Part shown: in pieces, positions 1-8,814 of the stretch
How the letters are laid out: the number at the start of each line of letters is the position of its first letter
Position numbering within the stretch: the stretch's first letter is position 1
NCBI RefSeq assembly: GCF_040717445.1
Contig: NZ_JBFEFL010000001.1
Span: forward strand, 2,304,001-2,368,000
Direction of reading: 5' to 3'
Length of the DNA stretch: 64,000 nt
DNA from: Qipengyuania sp. JC766
GTDB taxonomy: Bacteria; Pseudomonadota; Alphaproteobacteria; Sphingomonadales; Sphingomonadaceae
Notes under the pieces: generated by a model
Databases searched by the model: none
The model's input: only the letters and a program-made list of their open reading frames with translations
Told to the model about the DNA's origin: nothing
Position numbers and translations under genes: made by a program

Positions 1-41
1 AGTCCGGTGCCAAGTCCGACAAGGATCGCAAGGCAGCCTGA
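1..41 (+). CDS. 3' end of an unidentified CDS (partial)
   Basis: An open frame (first full codon at base 3) ends at a TGA at 39-41 and encodes a lysine-rich tail reading SGAKSDKDRKAA. It lies 20 bp upstream of gtrA on the same strand. A polyprenyl-phosphate glycosyltransferase often sits in that position, but 12 residues cannot identify a family, so that is only a guess from context. Confidence 0.45.
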   Translation, partial: SGAKSDKDRKAA

Positions 42-61
42 CCGATGGGCGGAACGCAGTC

Positions 62-472
62 ATGACGCGCCTGTTCTGGCGTGCGGCCGATATCCGGCTG
101 GTCCGCTACCTGATGGCCAGCGTCGGCGCGCTGGCCGTGGATGTCGGCCTGTTCCTGCTGCTGCTTCAGGCTGGGTTGCTGGCCGCGCTGGCATCGGCCG
201 TCGGCTATTGCGCCGGGATCCTGGCGCACTGGCTGCTGTCCAGCCGGACCGTGTTCCAGGACCGGGTCGCCATCACGGCACGCGACCGCACGCGGCAGAA
301 GGCGCTGTTCGTCGCATCCGCACTGCTCGGCCTGGCCATCACCACGCTGATCGTGGGGGCGGCGGATGCGGCTTCGCTCGATCCGCGCCCGGCCAAGCTG
401 TTCGCGATCGGGGTGAGCTTCACCGCGACATGGGTTCTGCGAAGCAAGGTGGTTTTCCGTGCGCGCATATGA
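62..472 (+). CDS. GtrA-family membrane protein
   Basis: This 136-residue protein has four predicted membrane segments and the GtrA pattern: an N-terminal RLVRYLMASVGALAVDVGLF stretch, then a second hairpin ending in LLSSRTVF. GtrA-family proteins are thought to help move undecaprenyl-linked sugars across the inner membrane for modification of O-antigen, teichoic acid or other glycans. It overlaps the next gene by 14 bp (that ATG is at 459), so the two are probably co-translated. The length fits the family (about 120-150). Function is inferred from the family; the sugar is unknown. Confidence 0.8.
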   Translation: MTRLFWRAADIRLVRYLMASVGALAVDVGLFLLLLQAGLLAALASAVGYCAGILAHWLLSSRTVFQDRVAITARDRTRQKALFVASALLGLAITTLIVGAADAASLDPRPAKLFAIGVSFTATWVLRSKVVFRARI

Positions 473-2243
473 ACGCGGCGCCGACCGCCGGTTGCGCAGC
501 GGCGAACATCCCAACCGGGCGATAGCGATCGCCTGGCTCGGTCTCAGCCTGCTGCTGTGCCTCGTCGCGCTGCCGAATATCATGGCGGGGCGCTTGCCAG
601 ATCCCGACGACGCGCTGCGACTCGTGCAGGTTCGCGACCTGATGGCGGGACAGGGCTGGTTCGACGTGACGCAGTACCGGATCGCGGGCCCCGACGGCAC
701 GCCGATGCATTGGTCGCGCCTCGTCGACGTCCCCGTGGCGCTGGCGATCGCCTTTTTCGACCTGTTCCTTGCGCACCCGCAGGCAGAGACCGCCGCACTG
801 GTGCTCGTCCCGCTGCTGACCTTCGGCGCGACGCTCGCCTGTATCGGACGGCTCGCATGGCGACTGTTCGACATGCAGGTGGCCGTCCTCAGCTGCCTCG
901 TCACCGGCCTGCTGACCGCGCTCGTCTTCCAGATCCAGCCGCTCCGGATCGATCACCATGGCTGGCAAATTGCCGCCGTGGCCTTCGCCGTCTGGGCGAT
1001 ATCCTGGCGCAGCCATGTGCGCGGCGGGGTCGGCGCAGGCCTCGCCATGGCGTTCGGGCTGGCGATTTCCATTGAGCTACTGCCCGTTGCCGCCGCTTTC
1101 GCTCTCGTCCTGTTCGTGCGCTGGTGGCGCGAGCGCGCAGCCCGCTGGTGGCTCGTGGTCTATCTGCAGGCTCTGGCCCTGGGGCTGGGCGCGCTGTTCC
1201 TCGCAACGCGCGGGGTGGGCGATCTTGCGCCCTATTGCGACGCCCTGTCGCCGGCTCACCTCGGCTTCTTCCTCACCGCCGCGCTCGGCACCGGAGTGGT
1301 CGCGGCGATCCCCGGACTGCAGCGCCTGGGCGCGTTCGTCCTGCTGGGCGCAGTCGGAGTGGTGGCGCTCGGCTTTTTCGGCCTGTCCGCGCCGCAATGC
1401 CTGCGCACGCCGTTCGGCGCGCTCGACCCGCTGGTGCGCGATTTCTGGTATCTCAACATCGCGGAAGGCCGCCCCGTATGGGAGCAGCCCTTCGCAGACA
1501 TCGCGCCGAAGATCGTCCATGCGCTCGCCGGATTGTTCGCCATCGCACTGCTGGTCGGCCGGTCCTCCGATTGGGTACGGCGCTGGTGGACCGAATATGC
1601 CCTGCTGTACGCGCTGATACTGCTGCAGGCGATCTTCGTCGCCCGGTCGTTCGCCTTCGTGGCGGTGCTGGCGGCGGTGCCGCTCGGCTGGCTGCTGTCG
1701 CGGATGCTGGTCCGCCTGCGGCAGGCGGACGGAGTTCCGGGCAAGGCAGCCGTGGCCGTGGCGCTTGCCGCCATGCTCGTCCCGGGCGGCCTTATCGCCG
1801 CCGTTTCCTCCATCGCCTCGGTCGGACAGGCAAGGGCGTCCGCACCGGTTCGCGAAGCGTCCTGCGACCCGCTGGCGCGGGCGCGTAACATGGACCGCCT
1901 GCCTGCGGGCACGGTATTCGCGCCCTTGGACATCGGCCCTGCGATCCTGCTCGAAAGCGACCATTCGGTCGTCGCCACCAGCCATCACCGCGCGGAAGAT
2001 GCGATGCGGGACGTGATCGCGGCCTTCATTGCGAAGCCCGCCGATGCGGAGCCTATCGTCCGCCAGCGGGGTGCGCGGTATCTGGCGCTCTGTTCCGATC
2101 TCGCCGAAGCGCGGCTTTATGCCGCGGCCCGTCCGGACGGGCTGGCGGCGCAGATCATCGCCGGTCGCGAGCCCGAATGGCTGGAGCCGATCGCGATGCC
2201 CGGAGCGGACGAATTCCGCCTCTACCGGGTCAGGCCGCGATGA
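459..2243 (+). CDS. Polytopic membrane protein, probable GT-C-type glycosyltransferase
   Basis: A 594-residue protein with about ten to twelve hydrophobic segments. After the first membrane segment comes an acidic loop, LPDPDDALRLVQVRDL, followed by WFDVTQYRI and a PDGTPMHWSRLVD stretch. An acidic first periplasmic loop of this kind is typical of GT-C-fold enzymes that use polyprenyl-phosphate sugars. The last 150 residues look like a soluble periplasmic domain with conserved-looking Cys residues (SCDPLARA, ALCSDLAEARLY). It overlaps gtrA upstream, which supports a glycan-modification role. The 3' end overlaps convergent msrB by 14 bp. The exact family and substrate are not recognised. Confidence 0.6.
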   Translation: MRAYERGADRRLRSGEHPNRAIAIAWLGLSLLLCLVALPNIMAGRLPDPDDALRLVQVRDLMAGQGWFDVTQYRIAGPDGTPMHWSRLVDVPVALAIAFFDLFLAHPQAETAALVLVPLLTFGATLACIGRLAWRLFDMQVAVLSCLVTGLLTALVFQIQPLRIDHHGWQIAAVAFAVWAISWRSHVRGGVGAGLAMAFGLAISIELLPVAAAFALVLFVRWWRERAARWWLVVYLQALALGLGALFLATRGVGDLAPYCDALSPAHLGFFLTAALGTGVVAAIPGLQRLGAFVLLGAVGVVALGFFGLSAPQCLRTPFGALDPLVRDFWYLNIAEGRPVWEQPFADIAPKIVHALAGLFAIALLVGRSSDWVRRWWTEYALLYALILLQAIFVARSFAFVAVLAAVPLGWLLSRMLVRLRQADGVPGKAAVAVALAAMLVPGGLIAAVSSIASVGQARASAPVREASCDPLARARNMDRLPAGTVFAPLDIGPAILLESDHSVVATSHHRAEDAMRDVIAAFIAKPADAEPIVRQRGARYLALCSDLAEARLYAAARPDGLAAQIIAGREPEWLEPIAMPGADEFRLYRVRPR

Positions 2244-2721
2244 AATCCATCGCGACGCCGTTCATGCAGTAACGCTTGCCGGTCGGCTGCGGCCCGTCGT
2301 TGAAGACGTGGCCCAGATGTCCGCCGCAATCGGCACAGTGCACTTCGGTGCGCGGATAGCCGATCTTCAGATCGCGCTTCGTGCCGATCGCACCCGGCAG
2401 GGGCCGCCAGAAACTGGGCCAGCCGGTGCCGCTGTCATACTTGGTGGAGGAACTGTAGAGCCGGTTGCCGCATCCGGCGCAGGTGAAGGTTCCCTTGCGC
2501 TTTTCCTTGTCCAGCGGCGAGGAATAGGGGCGTTCGGTCGCTTCTTCGCGCAGGACGCGATATTCCGCCGAGGTCAGCTTCTTGCGCCATTGCGCCTCGC
2601 TCCGCTTGACGGGGAAGGACTTCGCTTCCGCTGGCGATCCGCCGCAGGAGGCGAGGATTGGGACGGATACCCCGGCAGCCAGCCAGGCGAGTGCGCTGCG
2701 GCGGTCTGGTTCGATTGTCAT
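2230..2721 (-). CDS. msrB: Peptide-methionine (R)-S-oxide reductase, lipoprotein form
   Basis: MsrB reduces methionine-R-sulfoxide in damaged proteins. I chose the ATG at 2721, preceded by a GAAGGGAA ribosome site, giving 163 residues. The upstream in-frame start at 2766 would add 15 poorly coding residues. The N-terminus has a basic stretch (PDRRSA), a hydrophobic helix and a lipobox-like LASC at 23-26, so it is probably exported and lipid-anchored, as periplasmic MsrB forms are. Zinc cysteines are at about 81, 84, 129 and 132 (TCAGC, HCADC), and the catalytic Cys152 lies in RYCMNGVAMDF. The gene converges on and overlaps the end of the GT-C gene by 14 bp. Confidence 0.92.
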   Translation of the reverse strand: MTIEPDRRSALAWLAAGVSVPILASCGGSPAEAKSFPVKRSEAQWRKKLTSAEYRVLREEATERPYSSPLDKEKRKGTFTCAGCGNRLYSSSTKYDSGTGWPSFWRPLPGAIGTKRDLKIGYPRTEVHCADCGGHLGHVFNDGPQPTGKRYCMNGVAMDFIAA

Positions 2722-2801
2722 GGTCCGTTCCCTTCGATTTCCTGGCCGGACCTTAGCGGTCCGCACCTGAATATACGCTTGGGAGCGCCATTTGTTACCG
2801 G

Positions 2802-4151
2802 TCAGAAGCCGGTGACCTCGACTTCCAGCTTGCGGAAACCCTCGACGAAATTGGCTTTCACCCGTTCAACGTCGCCCGCGACATGCACTCGCATCCGGCG
2901 GGCGTGCATTTCTTCCAGCAGGATGCGCAGTTGCAGTTCCGCCAGCCGCGCGCCGACGCAGCGATGGATGCCGTAGCCGAAGGCGAGGTGGCGCCGCGCA
3001 TTCTCGCGCGTGATGTCCAGCCGGTCCGCATTCTCGAACACCTGCCCGTCGCGATTGGCGGAATTGTACCACAGGACCATCTTGTCGCCCTGCTTCACCT
3101 GCTGCCCGAACAGTTCGGTATCCTCGGTGCAGGTGCGGCGCATATGCTTGAGCGGGGTCTGAAAACGGATGCATTCCTGCACCGCGTTCGGGATCAGGTC
3201 GGGGTTTTCCTCGAACAGCTTGCGCTGGTCCGGGAAGCGATCGAAGGCATGGACGATGCCGCTCATCGTGTTGCGCGTGGTGTCGTTGCCGCCCACGATC
3301 AGCAGCACCAGATTGCCCATGAATTCCTGCGGATCCATCTGATTCATCGCCGGGCTGTGGATCATCATGGAGATCAGGTCGGGCGCGGCATCGGCCTGCG
3401 CGCGCTGGCCCCACAGCTGCATGAAATAGCCTGCCATCTCGTGCAGGATGCCGCGGCGCATCGCGTCCAGTTCGCGCACCGTCGCCAGTTCGGTATCGCC
3501 CGACCAGTCCGACCAGAAGGTCAGCAGGTGCCGGTCCTCCCACGGGAAATCGAACAGCAGCGCGAGCATGCCGGTCGTCAGTTCGATGGACACCCGGTCC
3601 ACCCAGTCGAAGGTCTCGCCGCGCGGCAGGCTGTCCAGCAGTTCGCCGGTGCGGCGGCGGATGTCGTCGTCCATCCGCTTCATCTCGGCCGGGGTGAAAG
3701 CGGGGGCGACGGTGCGGCGCTGGCCGGTGTGCTTGGGCCGGTCCATCGCGATGAACATCGGCAGTTCCAGCCGCTCTTCCTCCGGAATGTCCTGCCGCCG
3801 GTCGAGGATCGTGATGCCGCCATGTTCCCAGCTGGAGGAGAACAGTTCCGGCAGCGATTCGACGTGCTGGATCGCCTTGTGCTGCACCACGCTCCAGTAC
3901 GGGCCGAAGGGGCTCTCAGGGACGTAATGCAGCGGGCCCTTGGCGCGCAGGTCCGCGAAGATCGGCTGCCACCGGTTCTCGGCATAGATGTCCGACCGGC
4001 TCGTATCCCATTCGCACGGGTGGTCCAGCCGGTCTTCGGGATGCTGCTCGAAATGCTCCTGCAGGGCGCGATAGGCGCTGGGCGAAGTGCGCCACTGCGC
4101 ACCGCCCGCCATTTTCGGGGCCGGGGGTTTCTGCGAAAGCTGCGTCGCCAT
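2802..4151 (-). CDS. Cytochrome P450, CYP153-type alkane hydroxylase
   Basis: A 449-residue class I P450. The I-helix oxygen-activation motif GGNDTTRN is at about 287-294, the ExxR pair is E326/R329, and the heme loop FGYGIHRCVG at 391-400 has Cys398 as heme ligand. The GNDTTRN and FGYGIHRCVGARLAELQL signatures are those of CYP153, bacterial soluble P450s that hydroxylate the terminal carbon of medium-chain alkanes or fatty acids. A GGAGAGAGAG ribosome site precedes the ATG. CYP153 needs a [2Fe-2S] ferredoxin and an FAD reductase. Neither is adjacent, but a reductase of the right family lies at 7584-8813. Subfamily and substrate cannot be fixed by eye. Confidence 0.9.
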   Translation of the reverse strand: MATQLSQKPPAPKMAGGAQWRTSPSAYRALQEHFEQHPEDRLDHPCEWDTSRSDIYAENRWQPIFADLRAKGPLHYVPESPFGPYWSVVQHKAIQHVESLPELFSSSWEHGGITILDRRQDIPEEERLELPMFIAMDRPKHTGQRRTVAPAFTPAEMKRMDDDIRRRTGELLDSLPRGETFDWVDRVSIELTTGMLALLFDFPWEDRHLLTFWSDWSGDTELATVRELDAMRRGILHEMAGYFMQLWGQRAQADAAPDLISMMIHSPAMNQMDPQEFMGNLVLLIVGGNDTTRNTMSGIVHAFDRFPDQRKLFEENPDLIPNAVQECIRFQTPLKHMRRTCTEDTELFGQQVKQGDKMVLWYNSANRDGQVFENADRLDITRENARRHLAFGYGIHRCVGARLAELQLRILLEEMHARRMRVHVAGDVERVKANFVEGFRKLEVEVTGF

Positions 4152-4229
4152 CTCTCTCTCCGTGCGCCGCGCCTTTTCCCGCGCGGTCGTCAGTCCGGCA
4201 TCCTGACGGAACCGGGCGGAGAGTCAAGA

Positions 4230-5468
4230 TTAGGTTGCGATCTGCGACCCATCCTTGCGGCGCCTGGCGAACAGGCCGCCCTTGCGCGTCTTCGCACCGC
4301 GCGGGCCCGATTTCATCACGCGCTTGCGGAACAGGTTCGCGCCGAACTTGACGAACACGATCACCCACAGCGCCTGCCAGGCGAGCATCACCGGGTGGAT
4401 CCAGAGCGTCGCGTCCTGCGCGCCGCGCGCCAGCATCGCGAAGGGCGAACTGAGCGGGAAGAGGACCGCGAAGGTCTCGACCGGCGAACCCTGGTCGGTC
4501 ATCGCATAGGTGGCGAGGAAGAAGACCAGCAGCTGCAGGAAGGTGGCCGGCATGGAAATCGTCTGCACTTCGCGCACCGTCGGGGCGAGCGATCCGACGG
4601 CCAGGAAGACGGAGCCGATCAGCAGATAGGCCATCGCGAAGTAGAGCAGGAACAGCGGCGCGAAGAGAGGCCAGCCGATTGCGGGCGGGGTGATGTCCGG
4701 GATCGCGTCCCCGCCGAGCAGCAGGATCGCGCCGGCAACGCTGCCCCAGACCGATATGCCGACCAGGCTGATGCCCAGCATTGCGACGAGCTTGCCGAGG
4801 AACACCGCGTCCATCGGGATCGCGGCGGCAAGGATCTCGATGATCTTGTTGCCTTTTTCCTCGACCAGATTGGACAGGACCATCCCGGCGAGCAGCATGG
4901 TGAGCAGGAAGAGAAGCATGAGGCTGGCCGTGGCGATGCCGGTGCGCGAACTGCGTTCGCTCGCGATGCTGCTGGCCGTTGGCGCCAGTTCGATCGCGGG
5001 CGGTGTGAGCGCACCCGTGTCCCCGCGCGCCCGCGCGATTGCCAGTCCGACCTGCCCGCGCCATTCCTCGATCCGGTCTTGGGGACCGACCAGCCGCGGT
5101 TCGGCGAGGCTTCCCGCGAGCACGGCGTCCACATTGTCCTCGCCGTCCTCGAGCAATTGCGCCGCGTCGGCCGCCCCGTCCGTGTTCAGCGATGCCAGCT
5201 GCGGCATGGCGGTGAATTCGGACAGTTCGCCATGTGCCTCGCGAAAAGCCATCCGGTCCGCATCGGGGAGGTCGAGCGCGAGCGTGGGCTCCGCGGCACT
5301 GCGCGCTGCATTCGCGCCGAGCACGCCGGCGCCGCCGCTGATGCCGAGGAAGAACAGCGGGCCGATCAGGAAGAACAGGAACGCCTTGCTGAACAGGATC
5401 GCCGTGAAGTCGCGGCGGGCGATGACCCAAGCGGCCTGCAAGGTCGTGAGGCGGGAACCGGATTTCAT
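4230..5468 (-). CDS. ABC-2 type transporter permease (NatB-like)
   Basis: A 412-residue permease with one N-terminal membrane segment (ILFSKAFLFFLIGPLFF), a soluble extracytoplasmic domain of about 130 residues, and five to six C-terminal segments containing VLSNLVEEKGNKIIEIL. That stretch is typical of NatB/YhaP-type ABC-2 permeases. The tail is very basic (KSGPRGAKTRKGG). The start overlaps the stop of the ATPase gene by 4 bp (ATGA), so the pair is translationally coupled. It probably exports a small molecule or ion such as Na+ or a peptide; the substrate is unknown. Confidence 0.85.
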   Translation of the reverse strand: MKSGSRLTTLQAAWVIARRDFTAILFSKAFLFFLIGPLFFLGISGGAGVLGANAARSAAEPTLALDLPDADRMAFREAHGELSEFTAMPQLASLNTDGAADAAQLLEDGEDNVDAVLAGSLAEPRLVGPQDRIEEWRGQVGLAIARARGDTGALTPPAIELAPTASSIASERSSRTGIATASLMLLFLLTMLLAGMVLSNLVEEKGNKIIEILAAAIPMDAVFLGKLVAMLGISLVGISVWGSVAGAILLLGGDAIPDITPPAIGWPLFAPLFLLYFAMAYLLIGSVFLAVGSLAPTVREVQTISMPATFLQLLVFFLATYAMTDQGSPVETFAVLFPLSSPFAMLARGAQDATLWIHPVMLAWQALWVIVFVKFGANLFRKRVMKSGPRGAKTRKGGLFARRRKDGSQIAT

Positions 5469-6475
5469 CGCGTTACCACCTCCTGCGGATCTGCCTCGAG
5501 CGCGCGCGCGGCCGCCTCGCCGGCGATTTCCACGAACGCGTCATGCAGCCCGGCCCGCTCGATGGAAAGCGATAGGATGCCAGCCTCCCCTTCGATGAGA
5601 GCCCTCAACAGGGGTTCGATCCCGCATTCGGGCAGCGAGAAGTACCAGAAATTGCCGCCGCCCTTCTTGGTATCGCGGCGGGCATCTTCGGGCAGCGCGG
5701 CGCGCCAGCGGCCGTCGCCGGCCCGCGTTTCGAGCCGCACCTGTGCGGGGATGCGATCGCGCGCCTCGTCGACCGATCCCGCATAGGGGACCTTGCCGCC
5801 GGCAATGATCGCCACGCCTTCGCACAGCCGTTCCGCGTGCTGGATGACGTGGGTGGAGAAGATCACCGTGGTACCGTTGTCGGCCAGCTGCCGGATGACG
5901 CCTTCCAGCCGCCCCTGGTTGATTGCGTCCAGCCCTGAAAAAGGTTCGTCCAGCACGACCAGCTTCGGTTCGTGCACCAGCGTGCCGAGCAGTTGCACCT
6001 GTTGGGCCATGCCCTTGGAAAGCTGACGGATCTTCTTCTCGACCGCGTGGCCGAGATTGTTCTCTTCCAGCAATTGCCGCCCGCGTGCCTTGCCTTCTTC
6101 CAGCGGCAGTCCGCGCAGCGCGCCCATGAAACCGATCGCCTCGTAGGCTTTCATGTTCGGGTAGAGGCCGCGTTCTTCCGGCAAATAGCCGACGAGCTTC
6201 GCGACATGGTGGGGATTGTCGTGCCCGAGAAGGCGCCGTTCGCCCTCGTCCGGATCGATGATCCCCAGCAGCATGCGAAGCGTGGTGGTCTTGCCCGCGC
6301 CATTGGGGCCAAGGATGCCGTAAATCGAGCCTTCGGGAATCGCGATGTCCACCCCGTCGACCGCGGTCGTGCCTTCGAAGCGTTTGACAAGGCCCCGCGC
6401 TTCGATGGCATAGCGGGGGCCGTGTCCTGAATCGGTGCCCGGTTCGTGCAAGGAAGAAGCTTCGCCTAACGCCAT
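5465..6475 (-). CDS. ABC transporter ATP-binding protein
   Basis: The nucleotide-binding partner of the permease that follows. It shows Walker A (GPNGAGKTT), the Q-loop region (VGYLPEERGLYPNM), signature LSKGMAQQ, Walker B with D-loop (LVVLDEPFSGLDA) and the switch His (STHVIQHAE). About 100 residues follow the ATPase core and resemble the C-terminal domain of NatA/YhaQ-type exporters. I prefer the ATG at 6475, which has GGGA six bases upstream, over the in-frame ATG at 6496, whose GGGGG stretch is too close. It is divergent from queG, with less than 50 bp between the starts. Confidence 0.87.
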   Translation of the reverse strand: MALGEASSLHEPGTDSGHGPRYAIEARGLVKRFEGTTAVDGVDIAIPEGSIYGILGPNGAGKTTTLRMLLGIIDPDEGERRLLGHDNPHHVAKLVGYLPEERGLYPNMKAYEAIGFMGALRGLPLEEGKARGRQLLEENNLGHAVEKKIRQLSKGMAQQVQLLGTLVHEPKLVVLDEPFSGLDAINQGRLEGVIRQLADNGTTVIFSTHVIQHAERLCEGVAIIAGGKVPYAGSVDEARDRIPAQVRLETRAGDGRWRAALPEDARRDTKKGGGNFWYFSLPECGIEPLLRALIEGEAGILSLSIERAGLHDAFVEIAGEAAARALEADPQEVVTR

Positions 6476-6523
6476 GGTTGATCCCGCCCTAGCCATGCCC
6501 CCTGAACGGGAGCAACCCCAATC

Positions 6524-7600
6524 GTGGTAAACGCCTCGGCAATGCCCGGTATCGAGGATAGGCTGCGCGCAAAGGCGACGGAACTCGGCTTCGCCGCGAT
6601 CGGCATCGCCCCGGCGGAGGACGATCCACTACGGGCCGAACGGCTCCATCGATGGCTGGGCGAAGGCTATCACGGCAGCATGGAATGGATGGCGGAACGG
6701 GCCGGCCAGCGGCAGGGCGTCCGTTCTCTGTGGCCCGAGGCAGGATCGGTCATCGCTCTCGGCATGAGCTACGCCCCGTCGGGCGATCCGATGGCGCTCG
6801 GCGACCATCCCGACATCGGCAGGATCTCGGTCTATGCGCAGGGCCGCGACTATCACGTGACCGTGAAGAAGGCGCTGAAAGCGCTGGCGCGATGGCTGGT
6901 GGAGCAAGAACCGGACAGCGAACTGAAGGTGTTTGTCGATACCGCGCCCGTCATGGAAAAGCCGCTCGGCGAAGCGGCGGGGATCGGCTGGCAGGGAAAG
7001 CACACCAATCTCGTCAGTCGGGAACACGGCAGCTGGCTGTTTCTGGGCGCTATCTATACGACGCTGGAGCTGCGGCCGGACGGCCCGCACGCGGACAATT
7101 GCGGCAGCTGCCGGGCGTGCCAGGATGCCTGCCCGACCGATGCCTTCCCGCAGCCCTACGTGCTCGATGCGCGGCGGTGTATTTCCTATCTCACGATCGA
7201 GCATCACGGGCCGATCCCGCACGAATTTCGCAAGGCGATGGGTAACCGCATTTACGGATGCGACGATTGCCTGGCCGTCTGCCCGTGGAACAAGTTCGCC
7301 GATACGGCGGCCCGCCATCGCGCCTTCCTGCCGCGCGCTGAACTGACCGCGCCCCCGCTGGCGGACCTCCTGCAACTGGACGATGCAGGTTTCAGGCAGC
7401 TTTTCTCCGGATCGCCGATCAAGCGGATCGGCAGGGACCGGTTCGTGCGCAATTGCCTCATAGCGGCGGGCAATAGCGGGGATGAGAGCCTCCTCGACCA
7501 GGTCGAGGCGCTGTCGGGGGATCCGGACGATACCGTGGCGGAAGCGGCGCGCTGGGCCCGGGCCGAACTGGCCGGGGTCGAAGCTACAGCAGCGACTTGA
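6524..7600 (+). CDS. queG: Epoxyqueuosine reductase
   Basis: QueG performs the last step of queuosine synthesis, reducing epoxyqueuosine in the wobble position of GUN tRNAs, with cobalamin and two [4Fe-4S] clusters. The cluster motifs are visible: [15 protein letters not shown] and [14 protein letters not shown]. The active-site stretch [19 protein letters not shown] is also present. At 358 residues it is normal for the family, including the C-terminal HEAT-like tail. The start is a GTG (VNASAMPG); an ATG six codons later (6542) lacks a ribosome site. The 3' end overlaps the convergent reductase gene by 17 bp. Confidence 0.95.
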   Translation: MVNASAMPGIEDRLRAKATELGFAAIGIAPAEDDPLRAERLHRWLGEGYHGSMEWMAERAGQRQGVRSLWPEAGSVIALGMSYAPSGDPMALGDHPDIGRISVYAQGRDYHVTVKKALKALARWLVEQEPDSELKVFVDTAPVMEKPLGEAAGIGWQGKHTNLVSREHGSWLFLGAIYTTLELRPDGPHADNCGSCRACQDACPTDAFPQPYVLDARRCISYLTIEHHGPIPHEFRKAMGNRIYGCDDCLAVCPWNKFADTAARHRAFLPRAELTAPPLADLLQLDDAGFRQLFSGSPIKRIGRDRFVRNCLIAAGNSGDESLLDQVEALSGDPDDTVAEAARWARAELAGVEATAAT

Positions 7601-8813
7601 GCGCGACTTCCGGGTCGGCGAGCGTCGCCGGCTCGACGACCGACCCGGCCTCGATCAGCTTGCGACCCTGCACGTAACTGCGCGTATCGTTGACGCAGTC
7701 GAAAGCGATGACCTTGCCGCCCCTGAGATAGATCACGGAGAATTTACGGTCCTCCGGACTGCCACGCAGCACGGTCGCGTCATAGCCTGCCGAAATGCCG
7801 GCGGTCTGCAGCTTGAGATCGTACTGGTTCGACCAGAACCAGGGAAACGCGCGATAGGGCTGCGGATCGCCGCAAATGGCGCGCGCGACCGTCATCGCCA
7901 TGTCGTGCGCGTTCTGGACCGATTCGACCCGCAGTACGGCACCGTCGGCCCACACATTCGCATGGGCGGCGCAATCGCCGATCGCGTAGACATCCTCAAT
8001 GCTGGTGCGGCACAATTCGTCGATATCGACCCCGTCCGCGCCTGCCGCGCCGGCGGCGATGAGCGGTCCGACCGACGGGATGATGCCGATACCCGCGATC
8101 ACGATGTCGGCGTCGATCGTCTCCCCGTCGGACAGCGTGACGCCCGCGACCCGGCCGTCCCGTTCCACGATTGCCTCGACCGAAGCCGAAAGGCGCAGGT
8201 CCACGCCCTGCCGCGCGTGTTCGGCCTGGTAGAAGGCGGACAATTCCTCGCCCGCCACGCGTGCGAGGACGCGCGGCTGCGCTTCGACGAGCGTGACGTC
8301 ACGATCGAACTTCCGCAGCACCGCGGCCGCTTCCAGCCCGATATAGCCCCCGCCGACGACGACGGCACGGCGGGCCCCGGCATCGAGCTCGGCGCGCAGG
8401 AGGTCCACGTCGGCGCGGTTGCGAATGGTGTGGATGCCGGGAAGATCGGAGCCGGGACAGGACAAGCGGCGCGCATCACCGCCCGTCGCCCAGATCAGGG
8501 TCCCGTATCCGTGTTCGGTATCGTCCGACAGCCGCACCGAGCGCGCCTGCGGATCGACCCCGACTACCGCGACACCGGACCGGATAGCGATCCCTTTTTC
8601 CGGCCAGAAGGCAGCGGGACGAATGGCGATCCGGTCAAACGGTTTGTCGCCCGCCAGGTATTCCTTGGAGAGCGGCGGGCGTTCGTACGGCAGTTCGGTC
8701 TCGCGGCCGATCATGGCGATCGATCCCTCGAACCCGTTCTGCCGCAGGGCGATGGCGGCGCTGGTGCCGCCATGGCCCGTGCCGACGATCAGGACATCCG
8801 ACCGGTCTTCCAA
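7584..8813 (-). CDS. FAD-dependent ferredoxin-NAD(P) reductase family protein (rhodocoxin/putidaredoxin reductase-like)
   Basis: A 409-residue oxidoreductase with an N-terminal FAD Rossmann motif ([14 protein letters not shown]), the [12 protein letters not shown] motif typical of putidaredoxin/rhodocoxin reductases, an NAD-binding motif ([17 protein letters not shown]) and the FAD-ribityl motif [10 protein letters not shown]. No ATG lies near the FAD motif. The best start is a TTG at 8813 immediately after the TGA of gdh (8815-8817), with GGGACGG upstream, which implies coupling to gdh. Such reductases transfer NADH electrons to a [2Fe-2S] ferredoxin that feeds a P450 or dioxygenase. The only P450 in the window is the CYP153 at 2802-4151; pairing them is a guess. 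Confidence 0.85.
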   Translation of the reverse strand: MEDRSDVLIVGTGHGGTSAAIALRQNGFEGSIAMIGRETELPYERPPLSKEYLAGDKPFDRIAIRPAAFWPEKGIAIRSGVAVVGVDPQARSVRLSDDTEHGYGTLIWATGGDARRLSCPGSDLPGIHTIRNRADVDLLRAELDAGARRAVVVGGGYIGLEAAAVLRKFDRDVTLVEAQPRVLARVAGEELSAFYQAEHARQGVDLRLSASVEAIVERDGRVAGVTLSDGETIDADIVIAGIGIIPSVGPLIAAGAAGADGVDIDELCRTSIEDVYAIGDCAAHANVWADGAVLRVESVQNAHDMAMTVARAICGDPQPYRAFPWFWSNQYDLKLQTAGISAGYDATVLRGSPEDRKFSVIYLRGGKVIAFDCVNDTRSYVQGRKLIEAGSVVEPATLADPEVALKSLL

Positions 8814-8814
8814 A

